This document shows, piece by piece, positions 10,898 to 22,132 of a DNA stretch of 31,030 nt. The number at the start of each line of letters is the position of its first letter. Within the stretch, counting starts at the first letter, position 1. The stretch covers positions 1 to 31,030 of the forward strand of contig JAHBMJ010005772.1 of assembly GCA_018398765.1 (NCBI GenBank), read 5' to 3'. The DNA comes from Chromera velia (taxonomy: Eukaryota; Sar; Chromeraceae). Both the position numbers and the translations under genes were made by a program. Below the pieces are notes generated by a model. That model saw only the letters and a list, made by a program, of their open reading frames with translations, was not told the origin of the DNA and searched no databases.

Positions 10898-11453
10898 GGA
10901 TGAGAAAGAGAATGAGGGGGGTGAGAGAGAATGAAAGAGAGCGACCAAGAAAGAGACAGAGAAAGAGGGAGTGCGCAAGTGGCCGAAAGGAGCCAGATCG
11001 CACTCTTCAATTGTTTAACTGCTCCGCAGAACGATGGATGATGAAATAAAACAGAAAAAAAATTCCAAGCACTGCAATTTTTCTTTCAGCACATCAACCG
11101 ATGGGGTAAATTTCAAAGAGCTCTCAAAGCGTTGGCGTATCATTAGCAAAGCTGAAGGTTTATGCCGTCCCTCAGTGCAACTTGTGCTCAAAATGCACAA
11201 GCGTTTTCAAAGGTGTGTGCAGATTCTTAAGTCGATCGAAAAAAACTGGTGGGACCCCCCCCCCGCCTTCTATTTTCCTTCTTTCTCTTTTCGTGTCAGT
11301 CTGTCTGTCTGCCTCCCTGTTTCTACCGACCAGGGAATGGAAGCGATCATAGTCAATCCAGGTGTGCCACTGGCCCTCCTTTTTGAACCTGCAGGCAGGC
11401 ATCACATTTCGTTTATTCATAGACACTCACACACACTTACGTAGAGAGGCATC

Positions 11454-11517
<64 letters not shown>

Positions 11518-11532
11518 ATGTGTGTGCATGCG

Positions 11533-11570
<38 letters not shown>

Positions 11571-14500
11571 TGAGAGAGAGAGAGAGAGAAAGAGAGAGAG
11601 ACTGCGGGGACGGTGCCGTACACAAGAGCGTCGATAGCTGAGAAACAGAAGGCTGGCGGACATCGAAGACTCCCACAAACGTAATCTACAGAAACCAATG
11701 ATAGGCAGCTGTTCCCGACTCCCCTCCGTTCATGCTGTTAGGCCATTCGCTTTCCATCACTTTGATGAAACTCATGCGCTGACTTGCTCATTGAGGTTCA
11801 GTCATTCATTCATTTTCTTACGTTTTCTTCGCAATGAGGACGCAGCAGGAGTGCTTGTGCTCGCATGCCACTTCATACTCTGACTGGAGGTCCGCGTCGA
11901 TGCTTACGAGAGAATTGCAGAAATTCAGTACCTGCATTCGTCCCGAAACCATGCATGCCTCACCAACATGAGACTTGTCCCAAATGCACTCACAAATGGA
12001 TTTGGAGAGCTCGGGTGGGTGCGTGGAAAAAGATTCGGTCCATGCGAATTCGATCGAACCTCTGACAGGAAGGCGGATTGTCAGTACTGACAGGAAGGAA
12101 AGGAAATCTTCATCAGTCTCTTGCCATTTTCTCAGGCCACCCAGAATGTCAGAACACCTCCTTTTGCGGGCAAACACTGTGACTGCCATGATGAACAAAT
12201 GCCACTCTGATTGCCTTCTTGAAACTCCCCCGAATTCTTTGACTTCAAACGTTATTCACACCGCAGGTCGGTCCTCATCACCAGATGTGATGACCGAAAA
12301 TAGGGCATTAAGCACAGTCCGAGAGCAAGACAGAAAAGAAGAACATTTCAAACAGACAGGGACTGACTCTCTCTTCCGACCGACCTCTTCATGCCAGGGA
12401 ACGTTCTTCATCGTCAGGTCCGACCCCTTCGAGGTCCCACAGAACGTCACTGCCTTGACTTCAATCAGATCGGGGTACCCTTCCTTCACCAGGGATGCGT
12501 ACCTTCTCAGCTCCTCCGCATCCTCGCCGTTCTCTGACATATTATACTGCAAGCGGTTTCATCCGTTCATTCACTCATTTACGAAGTTTGCAAATCAAAC
12601 CGGTCCCCGACGTGTGCCACATGCAGCATGCAGAAAGGAAACAGACAGAACACCGAGCCTGGATCTGACGATGTGTTCGTCACCAAAGCTGGAGGACGGA
12701 GGCACTACCGGAGAGAGAGCGCATTCATCGCGATCGAACAAATGAAGAGAGAAGCCTCCAAAGAGACAACTGAGCTACCGTTCGATGCCCTGGTCTGGCT
12801 GAATGTATGCACGTACCTGTTTGACAAGGGTCAATCTGTAGACAGTCCTCTGTCTCTTTTCCTTCAGGGCCCGCAAACAGCGGACAAATCTTTCCCAGAA
12901 GTCCGAAAACAGAGGGCGATCCACCGCCTTGAGGGACTCAGCCGTCGGGGCGTCAACCGAAACGTACAGCTGCGTGACGGGACGAAGGTTCTCAATCGCC
13001 TCGGGGAACTGGGCATTGGTCACCTGCACACACACACACCCATTCGATCAGGCAACAGTCAGTCACACGACTTGTCGATCATTGATACTTTCTATGCCTT
13101 CTCTCATGGACGGTCATACAAAGATCTTCTCATCCCATGTAGCAAAAAGGGAAAGGAGGGAACCGTCGATAGACACAAGAGAACGTGACTGGGCACTTGG
13201 CAACCAGTGTGTGAGAGAAGGACGGAGCAGGTTCCACCAAGTGAACACCAAATGCGTCTTTGCAAAGGCTTAAAGCAGCAGAGTAGCAGGTCAAGTTCAG
13301 GCGGTGAGCGATCCTTCCCACTTCCTTCCGACTGCGACCGCACTGGTTTTCAACTCTGAGGTCGACAAAAGAAAGCATACTCTTCCGAAACGATGAGAAA
13401 GAATCAGAAATAAACTCAAGAAACACAGAATCTGAGAGAACGACAGAGAGCTACACGTATCAATCAGACAGACAGACAGGCAGACAGACAAGGCTGTCAT
13501 TTTCCATTTCTTCCTCAGAATGAGTGGGCGGGAGCTTTCATTTCAGATTGCCGCCTGACCAGGAAGGACGAGATCTGTTCCTTGTGCAGTTCAGAGATCA
13601 GCTCGTTGATCTGGGGGTACATGATGGGCTCTCCGACAAGAGACAAGGCGCAGTGCTTTACCTTCTGCGCAGCCTCAAATCTTTCCGGGGTCACTCCGGG
13701 AACTCCTGAAAGAAAAGAAAGAAAACACGACGGCGCACCGGTATGTTAGCAGAGAGAGGGATGAGTACGCATCCGTCTGTAAAGAGCTATTCTGAGATCA
13801 TTCTTGTGGCTCCGAAAATAAGTGAGGGGACAAGGGGGGCCTCAGCAGTTCGTTCGAAGAGGAAGTAAGGAATCGCAACAGAAAGCAGAAACCTCGCTCG
13901 TTCTGGCACTATTGTTGTTCTTGCGAGCTATGGGGAACGGCTTGCAAGTCAACATGCAGGTACGCAGCCACCCACGCACTCACCCTTGAGCATTTTGATC
14001 ATCGCTGCATGTTTGTCGAGAGCCTCTCTCACGATTTGGTCTGCCGGGTCCATCTGCCACCTCCACTCCCTCCCCACCGGGTTTTTGTGGTGCCGCCAGC
14101 AGAACACACACCTGCATGCACACACCCTCAACGGAAGAGGGGGAAATTATGCTTCGTCACGGGAACGCGTCTTTCTTCGATTGCCAACAGCCTATCTGGG
14201 GTGGGGGAAGAAAAGGTGTTCACAAACTCTTTAACTTAAGGTTGCCGCAGAGGGTCACGTACCCACTACAAAATATGAAACAACAGAAACGATCAGAATC
14301 CTTTGAATCACTACGCTCATGTGCACTCACTTGTTTGCGCACGCAAGAGAAGGTGTCGCCTCCATGCAAGACAGAGAAGCAATTCCGTAGAAACTGTGCT
14401 TGTAGCAGCCCCCCCTTCCCCTCAGATGGTGTTTTGTCCATCTGCAAAGCTTGACAGCTGAGTGGGATCCAATCAATTTGTATCCTTCCTTCGTCAGTTG

Positions 14501-15412
14501 CTGCCGGTGTCTCTCCGTCACCATTGCAGGTTTCTCCTTGACCCGAATCTGACCGTCTCCACCCTCACCCTCCTCCTCCCTTCCTCGAAGATCTTCCACG
14601 TCGACAAAACTACCGTCTCCGTCTCCATCCTCCTCGTCGTCGTAGTCAGACTCGGAAGCTGACGAAGACCCATCGGACAATGCATCCCCTTTTTCCACTC
14701 CCACAGTCTCGGTGGCTCCACTCTTGTCAAGCCCGGAAGGCGACAAAGACGAAGCACAGCCACACGAATTCCCCACCTGATCCTTTCCACCTCCCCCGCC
14801 ACAACATCCGACCTCCTCCGTCTCCACCTGCTTTAGGCCCGAACCCTTCATCCCCTCCAGAGCGTTGACAAAAGCAGCTCTCCAACCCCGCATCTGCCCC
14901 TCAATGCTGTCTGTGTCCGTCACTTTCAAGAGAGGAACCACCCGCCTTGCTGACAGTGACGCCAACCACGAATCCAGTTCCCCAGCACACCTACAGAAGT
15001 TAGATTGATACTCAATGCTTCCAAACCCGACAACAGCAAAGGACAGCTTCTGTAGGAATGTTTTGTCGTATCTGAAGTCGAAGACAGCTTCTCCGAGATC
15101 AACAAAGAACTGTTTGCATGACGGGACGGGTTCCCCCCCCTCATAAGTCGAGACGAGGAAAACTACGAACCTCTTGGAGGGAAGATCGATATCGAACTGG
15201 AGATCAGAAAGATTCAAAACGTCTACCTTGCACACGCCAGAAGCCTCCAGAAATCTGCCCAAGCTCTCAGCTTCAGTCTTTGTATTCCCTGTGTAGGAAG
15301 CGTAGATCACAGTCACCAACGGCAATTCCACACTCCCGTCTCCACATCCGTCACCTTGAACCTGCCGCTCCCTCAGGGTGGCATGAAGCCGGGGATCCAG
15401 GTAACGGAACAT
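10363..15412 (-). CDS. TYW1: tRNA 4-demethylwyosine synthase TYW1 (9 exons)
   Basis: TYW1 is a radical-SAM flavoprotein that, in known members, condenses N1-methylguanosine-37 of tRNA-Phe with pyruvate to make the wyosine tricycle. Exons: 15412-14331, 14111-13984, 13705-13560, 13023-12817, 12546-12385, 11931-11822, 11388-11327 (or -11331), 10846-10743 and 10447-10363 (TAA). All phases match, giving about 693 residues, close to the human enzyme. Exon 1 holds a flavodoxin domain (VIYASYTGNTKTEAESLG, then VVFLVSTYEGGEPVPSCKQF), an acidic linker ending DVEDLRGREEE, and the start of the radical-SAM domain (GSHSAVKLCRWTKHHLRGRG). The Fe-S motif CANKCVFC (CxxxCxxC) is split by intron 1. Later landmarks are CALSLVGEPIMYP, FLVTNAQFPEAI, YVSVDAPT, VPWHEE, YEVACEHKHSCC and GSEERGFDPQDSR. 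The exon 7/8 junction is ambiguous by a few residues. The ATG at 15412 is the first after an in-frame TAG; an in-frame 27-codon frame lies upstream. The animal-type N-terminal membrane helix is absent. Confidence 0.96.
10859..10897. repeat. CA microsatellite in TYW1 intron 7
   Basis: A nearly pure CA run just upstream (in transcript sense) of the exon 8 acceptor region. Confidence 0.9.
11458..11601. repeat. CT-GT-AG symmetric microsatellite in TYW1 intron 6
   Basis: A (CT) arm at 11458-11485 and an (AG) arm at 11572-11601 are mutually complementary and flank a GT-rich centre with GCATG interruptions. The whole can fold as a long hairpin in either strand or in pre-mRNA. Confidence 0.9.
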
Positions 15413-15907
15413 CCTTTGTTCGGCTTCCTTTCCTTCCCTCAATTTCACCTCCAGCTACGGTTCAACTGTACGTAAGGCGACTGCTCTCTTCCCCTCGTCC
15501 GCTGCTTCTGCTTCGGTCCTTTTGGGACGCGGCTGCATGATCACGAAAATCGGTTATCTCTGCGATTCTAAGGATTAATTCGCGGCTATATTCGGCTATT
15601 GGTTCGCGTTGCCATGACCTCGATTGCCGTCTCCGGCCGTCCGTTGTTGAAACACGTTGAAACTTTTTTTTTTCTCAACTGAACTCGCCATCTGAAAGTG
15701 CGTCCCGACCCGTCTATGTGTGACACTTTGCGACCTGACTCTTCAAGCCGTCCACAGTCCTGAGGGTTTGTTCTCGACATGTACGAATGAAGCGTCGGAA
15801 GCAAGGGAAGCCAAATCAGAAGACTGAAACTTGACCGGGAGGCCCCGTCGCCCTGCCTACCTTCTTTTCGTTTGCTCAGCATATACTTCTGTTCGTTTTC
15901 TCTTAAG
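15413..15907. promoter_or_regulatory. Shared TYW1/TBL2 head-to-head promoter interval
   Basis: The starts of TYW1 (minus, 15412) and the TBL2-like gene (plus, 15908) are only 495 bp apart, so this interval must hold both 5' UTRs and both promoters. It is not AT-rich, unlike the 3' intergenic blocks. An ATTGG (inverted CCAAT) lies at 15598-15602 and an A/T tract near 15665-15673. No TATA element is obvious. A 98-codon minus-strand open frame (15586-15882) has no similarity I recognise and is probably chance. Confidence 0.6.
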
Positions 15908-17345
15908 ATGATTGTTCCTCTTGCTATCGTTGTGGCACTTGGTGCGATTTTTGCTGGGGCCTGGTTGCTTCTCTTCTCACCAAGTAAGCCATTGCTTTCC
16001 CTGTGCTTTTCTGACGTAAACCAAGACTCCTTCTGATATCAAGTGTGCCTGTCAGAATTCGCAGGCAGACCTTGCAGTCGGCAATTTAAGCTCAGTGAAA
16101 GAGAACGGAGAAACTGGGAAAGGGGGGTCCTGAAACGAAGACTGTCTTGTGCCGTGGCTGCAATAATGATACATGCTCTTCTTCCACACATCCCCCCTTG
16201 ATAATGCTGCACGTTGTCGCTATTTCATTTCCTTCTGCTGCTGTGCCTCTCGGCAGTTTCTCTTAGCCTTCCCCCCAAAAGTTAGGCTAGCAGGGAAGCT
16301 ATAAAGGAAATTGGAAGAGAGTCAGGAAAATCAAGGTGCAGATGGGAGCGCTTTTTTTTTTCTGTCAACCTTTTCGCCTTGCGTGCAGAGACGGGAACTG
16401 GCGGGAAGAAAGCAGGAGACGCCAACAAAGAGGGAAATTCAGGAGGCAAGACGGACGCCAAAACTTCAGGAGCCCAACAGCAGAAAAAGGGGAGCCAGAA
16501 AGTTGACATGAAGCTTCTCCAAGCAAAGGCAAAAAAGGCAGCTGCTGTTCTTGAAAAAACCATCGACCATCCCCTTTTCCTGGGCGCCCTGAAGGGAGTC
16601 AACAACCCCATTGAGAGCGTCGCAGTGTCCCCTGACAGCCAGAAGATTGCAGTGGCATCTTCCGAACGCGTCTTGCGTGTCTACCGTCTGAAAGGCCCTG
16701 CCGAAGAGGCCATGAAGGGTCCTATTGACTTTGACCGTCTGACCATGCCCGGGTCTGACTATCCGGCTTTGCTGGACTTCACGACTGACTCGTCCTCTTT
16801 GGCTGTGGTGTCAGAGGGTGAGCAGCGTCTGGTGATGTTTGATCTGGGGAAGCCTCCGAAGCTCTCTTTCCACTCGAAGGATGCGTTGCACAAGGGAAAC
16901 GTCAAATGGATCGTCGCATCCAAAGGTCAGTCAGTCAGGAAAGAAAAAAAAGGGAATATTCCGTGTGGGTCCGGGTGTGATTCCAAGAAGTGACCTGACT
17001 GTTCAACGTTAAGTGGAAGACCACGACAAGGGATCGGAAGCCATCTACACAGAAAGTCGGATGGGACCGTAGAAGAGGGTAGAGAGGAGAAAGTGCCTGT
17101 GTTTGTGTTTCTGAGGTCAACGCTTTTGGTCATACACCTGATCGATTTTTGCGTTCTCCCTTTCTACCTTCTTGCTGTACGTCCCGGCCCTCCTTTATGT
17201 CTGCATTGCTGCGTCTCGGATGGCCAGAAGGGTCTGTGTACGTCTCCTTTCTGGGTGCTTCCTCCGTGCAGGAAGCTTTATCGTGACCTGCTCTGAGGGG
17301 AAGGACACGGAGGTCCGTGTGTCTGCTTCTGTATCTGCATTTTTA

Positions 17346-17420
<75 letters not shown>

Positions 17421-18449
17421 ACGCTAGTCTCTTTCTCTTTTCCCCAAGCTGGCTGGCTGGCTGGCTATTTGGTTTAACATTTGAGAGTCTCGCTACTACG
17501 ATTCCTTTGTTCTTTCAGCAGTCGGTCGCCTGTGACCTGATTGATAGTTTTCTCGTTCCGTCGCTCTGCCTCACTGTTTTCTGCTCCGATTCTCGTCTCT
17601 TCTTTTCTCTTTTCTTCTCTTCTCTGAGAGAGAGGTGCATGCAGGTAAAGTTCTGGTCCTACAGAGGAGATCTCTTGGGGACCTACGACACCAAACAGGC
17701 AAGCAAGCAAGCGATCTTTCATTTTCGCATCATGCATCTGATTGAATTGAGACTGACACAGCGTGCGTTTGTTTGACGTGAATGCACCATCACAGTCAGT
17801 GAAGCAGTTCATGAAGAGCTACAGAATGCGATGTGTAGAAGAGCCTTGCAATGCCTTTCTTTCAGTGACGCATTCCCTCAACCGATTCCTCCGCACTTGG
17901 CTCTGGAGCAGGGAGACCGTTCTTTCTCTTCCGCAGTTGTCCTTCATGCGATCACTTACGCGCCTTATTTTCTTGGACCCAAAAGAGGTCCAAAGATTCA
18001 CCATGAATGACTCTCACAGCACCATATTCAATTCGTTCGTCGGCGTCTTCAGTTTGTGCCTCAGAGAGGGCGTCTTGTTTCCCCACTCTATCCTCCCGGT
18101 TCTGCCTGGCTCTCTTCCTTTGCGCTCCTATCTTGCATCCATTCTTTGTCCATCCTCATTTCTTCTTGCATGACTCCGACTGTCTCAGTGGTATCATTGT
18201 CCTTGAACAGAGGGAAATCGCCCACAGAGTACAAAAGTGCGCTTCCCGCTTTCTCTTCATTCCTTTCTTTCTCTTCTCTCTTCCCATGCAGATCCAAAAC
18301 TTTTTTCTCTCAGTGTCCCCTCTGGACGCGCGCTTCGTTGCTGTGGCTGCTTGGTCGGCAGGGGTGAAGATGATGGAAGTGGGGGCGAAGTCAGGGATGT
18401 TCCAGAAGGTCTGTCTGTCTGTCTGCCTCTTTGCGTGTGTCTCTGTCTT

Positions 18450-18505
<56 letters not shown>

Positions 18506-19989
18506 TGTCTGTCTGTCTGTCTGTCTGCCTGTTCTTTCTGTCTGTCTGTCTGTCTGTCTGTTCTTTCTTTCTTTCTTTCTTTCTTGCTGTCTTTTCATCG
18601 GTTATGTAGATGAAGAAAACAAGGGAGAAGAAGAAGAAACATGTAGTCTGTCTGTCTCCTGACAGGAACAGGGTAAATGTAGCGCTAAGTTCCGTTTTCT
18701 CCAATCCCCGTTCTTCCGTCTCCCTCCCATGCATTGGAGGGAGCGGTGTGACGACTCACGGGGAAAGTTGAAAGAAAAGGGGGAACTTCTCTGCATCAAG
18801 AAGAAAGAAGAAGAGAAGAGAAGAGAAGAGGAGAGGAACGATCTTGAGCCTGCCTCAGACGAACTTATTTGTTGGTTGCTCCTGATCGAGGAACGATGCC
18901 CCCCTTTTATCAGTTTGTCTTTCTCTTCTGCATGCCACTTCTCTCCTTATTGCGCAAGCTCTTTTCTACTTGCCGTCTGAGAAGGAAACTGGCCTGCCTC
19001 CTTTTTGCCACCTCCCTTCTTCCCGTCCTCCTGCACGTGCATTGTCAGTCGCTTCCAACAGACCATGACGCACGACTTGTTCATTTCCTCCTTTCTCCAT
19101 TCGTTCATTCATTTAGCCCGAGAAAGCAATGGACCTTCCCACCAAGGGCGGCGTCAACTCTGTGTGCCTGTCGGGGGACCACAGCAGGGCCGTGTGTCTG
19201 TGCAAGGACGGCACCGTCGGGGTCTTTCGGACAGACGTCAGGTCCGTCGGTCGATCAGTCAGGCGACTGGTCGGCGGTTTACTCAAGCGGTCTGTATGCG
19301 CCTTCCTGTCTTTTGATCTGTCCACTTAGCTTGCTTTGGTAAGTGAGTGAGTGAGTGTGTGTGTGTGTGTGAGTGTGTGTGTGTGTGTAAAGTTGAGTGC
19401 GTCTGTGCGTGTACTGACTGATGAATACAGGTATCAGGTGAACGAGGACCCGAAGAAGGTGGCGGAGTATCGGGAGGAGGAGGAGAACTTCAAGGACGCC
19501 CACGTGATGTGTCAGTCAGTCAGTGGTGAATGCAGGGAGAAGAGAAGCCAATGCATATGCAAGAAGGTGCGTAAACCTGTTCCTCGGTGCATATCTGTAG
19601 GAGGACATGAAAGACTCTGAGGGGGAGTCAGAAAGGCACGGAATTTTTGGAGTGAATGCTGTCTTTTTAGTCCTTCGATTCGGGGGAGTCCTTTGTGACT
19701 TCTTCTTCTCTTTTCCTTCCTTTTTGGTCTTGGCAGAAGTGGCGGACTTTTTGGAGGGGTGTGTCGGTCCAGTAAGATCTGGATCCCGGTCAAAAAACAT
19801 GAGACATACAGACATGACAGGAAGTGCGCTCACACACAGGGGGTTTTGCGTTCGTTGGTTTGTTGTGTCGGTTTTAGGATCAATTGTCGGTCAGAAACGA
19901 ACATTCATGTTCGCATACCTTTGGAGCGTGAAGAAGAAAAGAGATAAGCAAAACTTTCATGTGGATGTGTTTGTGTGTGTGTGTGTGTG

Positions 19990-20028
<39 letters not shown>

Positions 20029-21250
20029 CTGTGTGTGGGGCGGGGGTTGAGGCGGGATTGCAGATTACGTCGGTGAGGGATCCGAGAGGGTGCTCGTCTG
20101 TCACGGAAGAAACGCAAAGCTCGTCACAGTGGACGGATGGAAGGTTAGGGTGAAGAGAGGCAAGCAAGCAGGAGGGGATAAGCTTCTGTTGTTGTCCGGG
20201 GGAAGCAGACCATCATGAATCTCTGCTTTTCTCTTCCTTCCTTTCTCTCTCTCTCTCTCTCTCTCTCGCTCGCTCGCTCGTGCGGCGGGGGAAGGCCTCT
20301 TCTTTCTTCTTTCTCATTCAGTCTCTCACTTTCTTTTTCTTCCTTGTTTCCCTTAATTCTCTCTCGTTTTGTTCTGCCCCCATTCTTTTGTTCCTTCTTT
20401 TCCTCCCTCCCTGCATGTCCCTCTCGCCTCTTCATCACTCTCTGTGTCTCTTCCTCTTTCTGTCTGTGTCTCTTTTTCTCCCTATGTCTCTCCCTCTTCC
20501 TGCATTTTTGCTCTTTCCCCTGCCATTTTTCTCTAGTTCCTCGGCAGATATCTCTGGTACACCGTTGTCCCCTCATTTGTCAGCACATTTTTGACTGCAC
20601 TGCATGGATCCGATGCAGACACACAATCGCCGCACAGTTGCCGCCTGCGTTCCCCCCCCCCCCCCNNNNNNNNCCCCCCTCTCTCTCTCTCTCGCGTGTC
20701 TGTGTCTCTCCCCTGTATCTTTCTGGCTGAGTGTCTGCATGTGGTATGTCTGCAGACGGTGTCGACTTTCATGGACATGCACTCATCGAGCATGAGGAGT
20801 CTAGCTGTCGCCCCGGATGGCACGTTCTTTGTCACTGGAGGGGTCAGTCGTTCCGTCATTTTATCGGTCAGAGAGGGCGTCAGCAGTCTGTGAGTCCGGT
20901 CATCAATCAGACCGTCCTACGGACAGGTTGGGTGTTTGTTCATTGAGCAGCTCCCAGTCGGGTGGGTGAGTTGGTAGAAGCATCTGTTGACAAGTGCAGA
21001 AGCAGAGCGTGATGTCTCAGTCTGTTGAAGTGTTTGTTGAGGTTATCTGCACAACGGTTCTGCACAGGCTTGCTGAAAATGGATGATCCCGCTCGTGCCC
21101 CTTTTCCTCCGCGTGAGTGCATATGTCACACACTCTTTTGTTCCCACTCGCTTCTCTCCATCCTTACTACCGCCTCCTTTGTTTTCGTCTCTTCTGTTTT
21201 TGCAGGGGGATGCAAAGGTGCGTCTGTGGAAGATTCCAGCCGCCAATTAA
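15908..21250 (+). CDS. TBL2: TBL2-like ER membrane WD40 protein
   Basis: Transducin-beta-like 2 family; in animals TBL2 is an ER-anchored WD40 protein linked to stress signalling through PERK. Exons: 15908-15983, 16389-16925, 17272-17312, 17645-17698, 18292-18408, 19117-19241, 19431-19510, 20064-20143, 20756-20842 and 21206-21250 (TAA); phases match at every join, giving about 413 residues. An optional exon 18610-18672 would add 21. Residues 2-23 form an N-terminal signal anchor ([20 protein letters not shown]), followed by a Lys/Gly/Gln-rich linker. WD-type blades follow: [75 protein letters not shown] ending in [22 protein letters not shown] and [16 protein letters not shown] with terminal DAKVRLWKI. 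The TDVRY plus charged insert ([16 protein letters not shown]) matches the TBL2 layout. The intron after exon 4 begins GCAAGC. Eight Ns interrupt the intron before 20756. Without the optional exon the alignment to animal TBL2 is nearly gap-free there. Confidence 0.9.
17349..17418. repeat. GT microsatellite in TBL2 intron
   Basis: About 70 bp of GT with one TATG interruption, in the intron following exon 3 (17272-17312). Confidence 0.95.
18409..18590. repeat. CTGT/CT/GT/TTTC composite repeat after TBL2 exon 5
   Basis: The array starts at the splice donor itself (AAG, then GTCTGTCTGTCTGTCTGCC) and runs through CT, GT, CTGT and TTTC tracts for about 180 bp. Confidence 0.9.
19347..19388. repeat. 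GAGT/GT microsatellite
   Basis: A GAGT run followed by GT, in the TBL2 intron upstream of exon 19431-19510. Confidence 0.85.
19972..20038. repeat. GT microsatellite in TBL2 intron
   Basis: About 65 bp of GT with GC interruptions, ending 26 bp before the exon at 20064. Confidence 0.95.
20243..20272. repeat. CT microsatellite in TBL2 intron
   Basis: A CT run within a long pyrimidine-rich stretch (20220-20540) that fills most of the intron between exons 20064-20143 and 20756-20842. Confidence 0.85.
20666..20673. other. Assembly gap (8 N) in a poly-C tract
   Basis: Eight undetermined bases flanked by C homopolymer on both sides and a CT run on the right. It lies in an intron, so it does not damage the TBL2 coding sequence, but the true length of the tract is unknown. 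Confidence 0.98.
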
Positions 21251-22132
21251 TTCTGAAGACATTGCGACGTTTTTTTGGGACAATTGTCTCGCGGGCGGAT
21301 GTGTGCGATTAGTACTGTCGTTAACAGTGGTAAATTCAGAGGGCAGCACCCGGAACATAAATCCTATCCTATCCTATCCTCATTCAGGGCACTATCATTC
21401 TAAGTATGGCTTGCTGAAACCTAGGCTGAAACAGTAAAACTTTCATCATGATGCCTGTATATTTCTAGCCTAAATTCTAGGTATGGTGAGGTGTAGTTTG
21501 ATTTTGTTTGAAATGTTGCTGTATATAGTCTATCGAGTTTTTTACTAGGTTTTTAAATTTTATGTAATTTATCTAGCTGATTATTTTTTTTTTTTGAATA
21601 ATAAAGCATAGATTAAAAGCATACACTATATGCAATAGTCAATACAAGGCTTAATTTGCACGGTATCTGCCACTAGGGGTGTCAACGACCCACTTGTCTA
21701 AGTTGTCCTACCTTACCCACTTAAAGACCGGAAGTTAGGATAACATAATATAACATGCATGGGAAAAGAACTGGGCTAAAACTTACGAGAACATTTTATT
21801 GTATATGTTACTGTACTGATTGGGCGTTTATTACAGATACTGTTTAACGTAAATTTTGCGGTAAAAAACTTCTTATGTAGTAACAACGATGATATATTAT
21901 AATGATGTTGAGTATGATCATAATGAAACATATAAAAGAATTCTATAGGAAACAAAATTGTTTTGAGTCAGGTTTTTCATCAACTAATTAGCATCAACTT
22001 GCTTCGATAAGATGTGAGTCTGATTAGGATAGGTACAAGCTCAATTAAATAAAATTATAAAATTACAGTCTAGTATATATTCACTACTGGTTCCCACGAG
22101 GGTTTCCAACAATCAAGGCTACCGTTTCGTGG
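21251..22132. other. AT-rich convergent 3' intergenic region
   Basis: This lies between the stop codons of the plus-strand TBL2-like gene (21250) and the minus-strand calpain (22133). Composition becomes AT-rich from about 21360 to 22110. It contains an (ATCCT)n-type short repeat near 21362-21381 and an AATAAA at 21600-21605 on the plus strand, some 350 bp after the TBL2 stop, a possible poly(A) signal. No gene is seen. Confidence 0.65.

Noticed and set aside
15458-15474. 17-nt GT...AG mini-intron that would remove the TAG upstream of TYW1
   Set aside because: Its removal shifts the frame, and it is far too short for a spliceosomal intron.
18610-18672. Extra TBL2 exon as a constitutive exon
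   Set aside because: Skipping it gives a better match to the TBL2 family and it resembles intronic repeat DNA, so it is kept only as an optional cassette.
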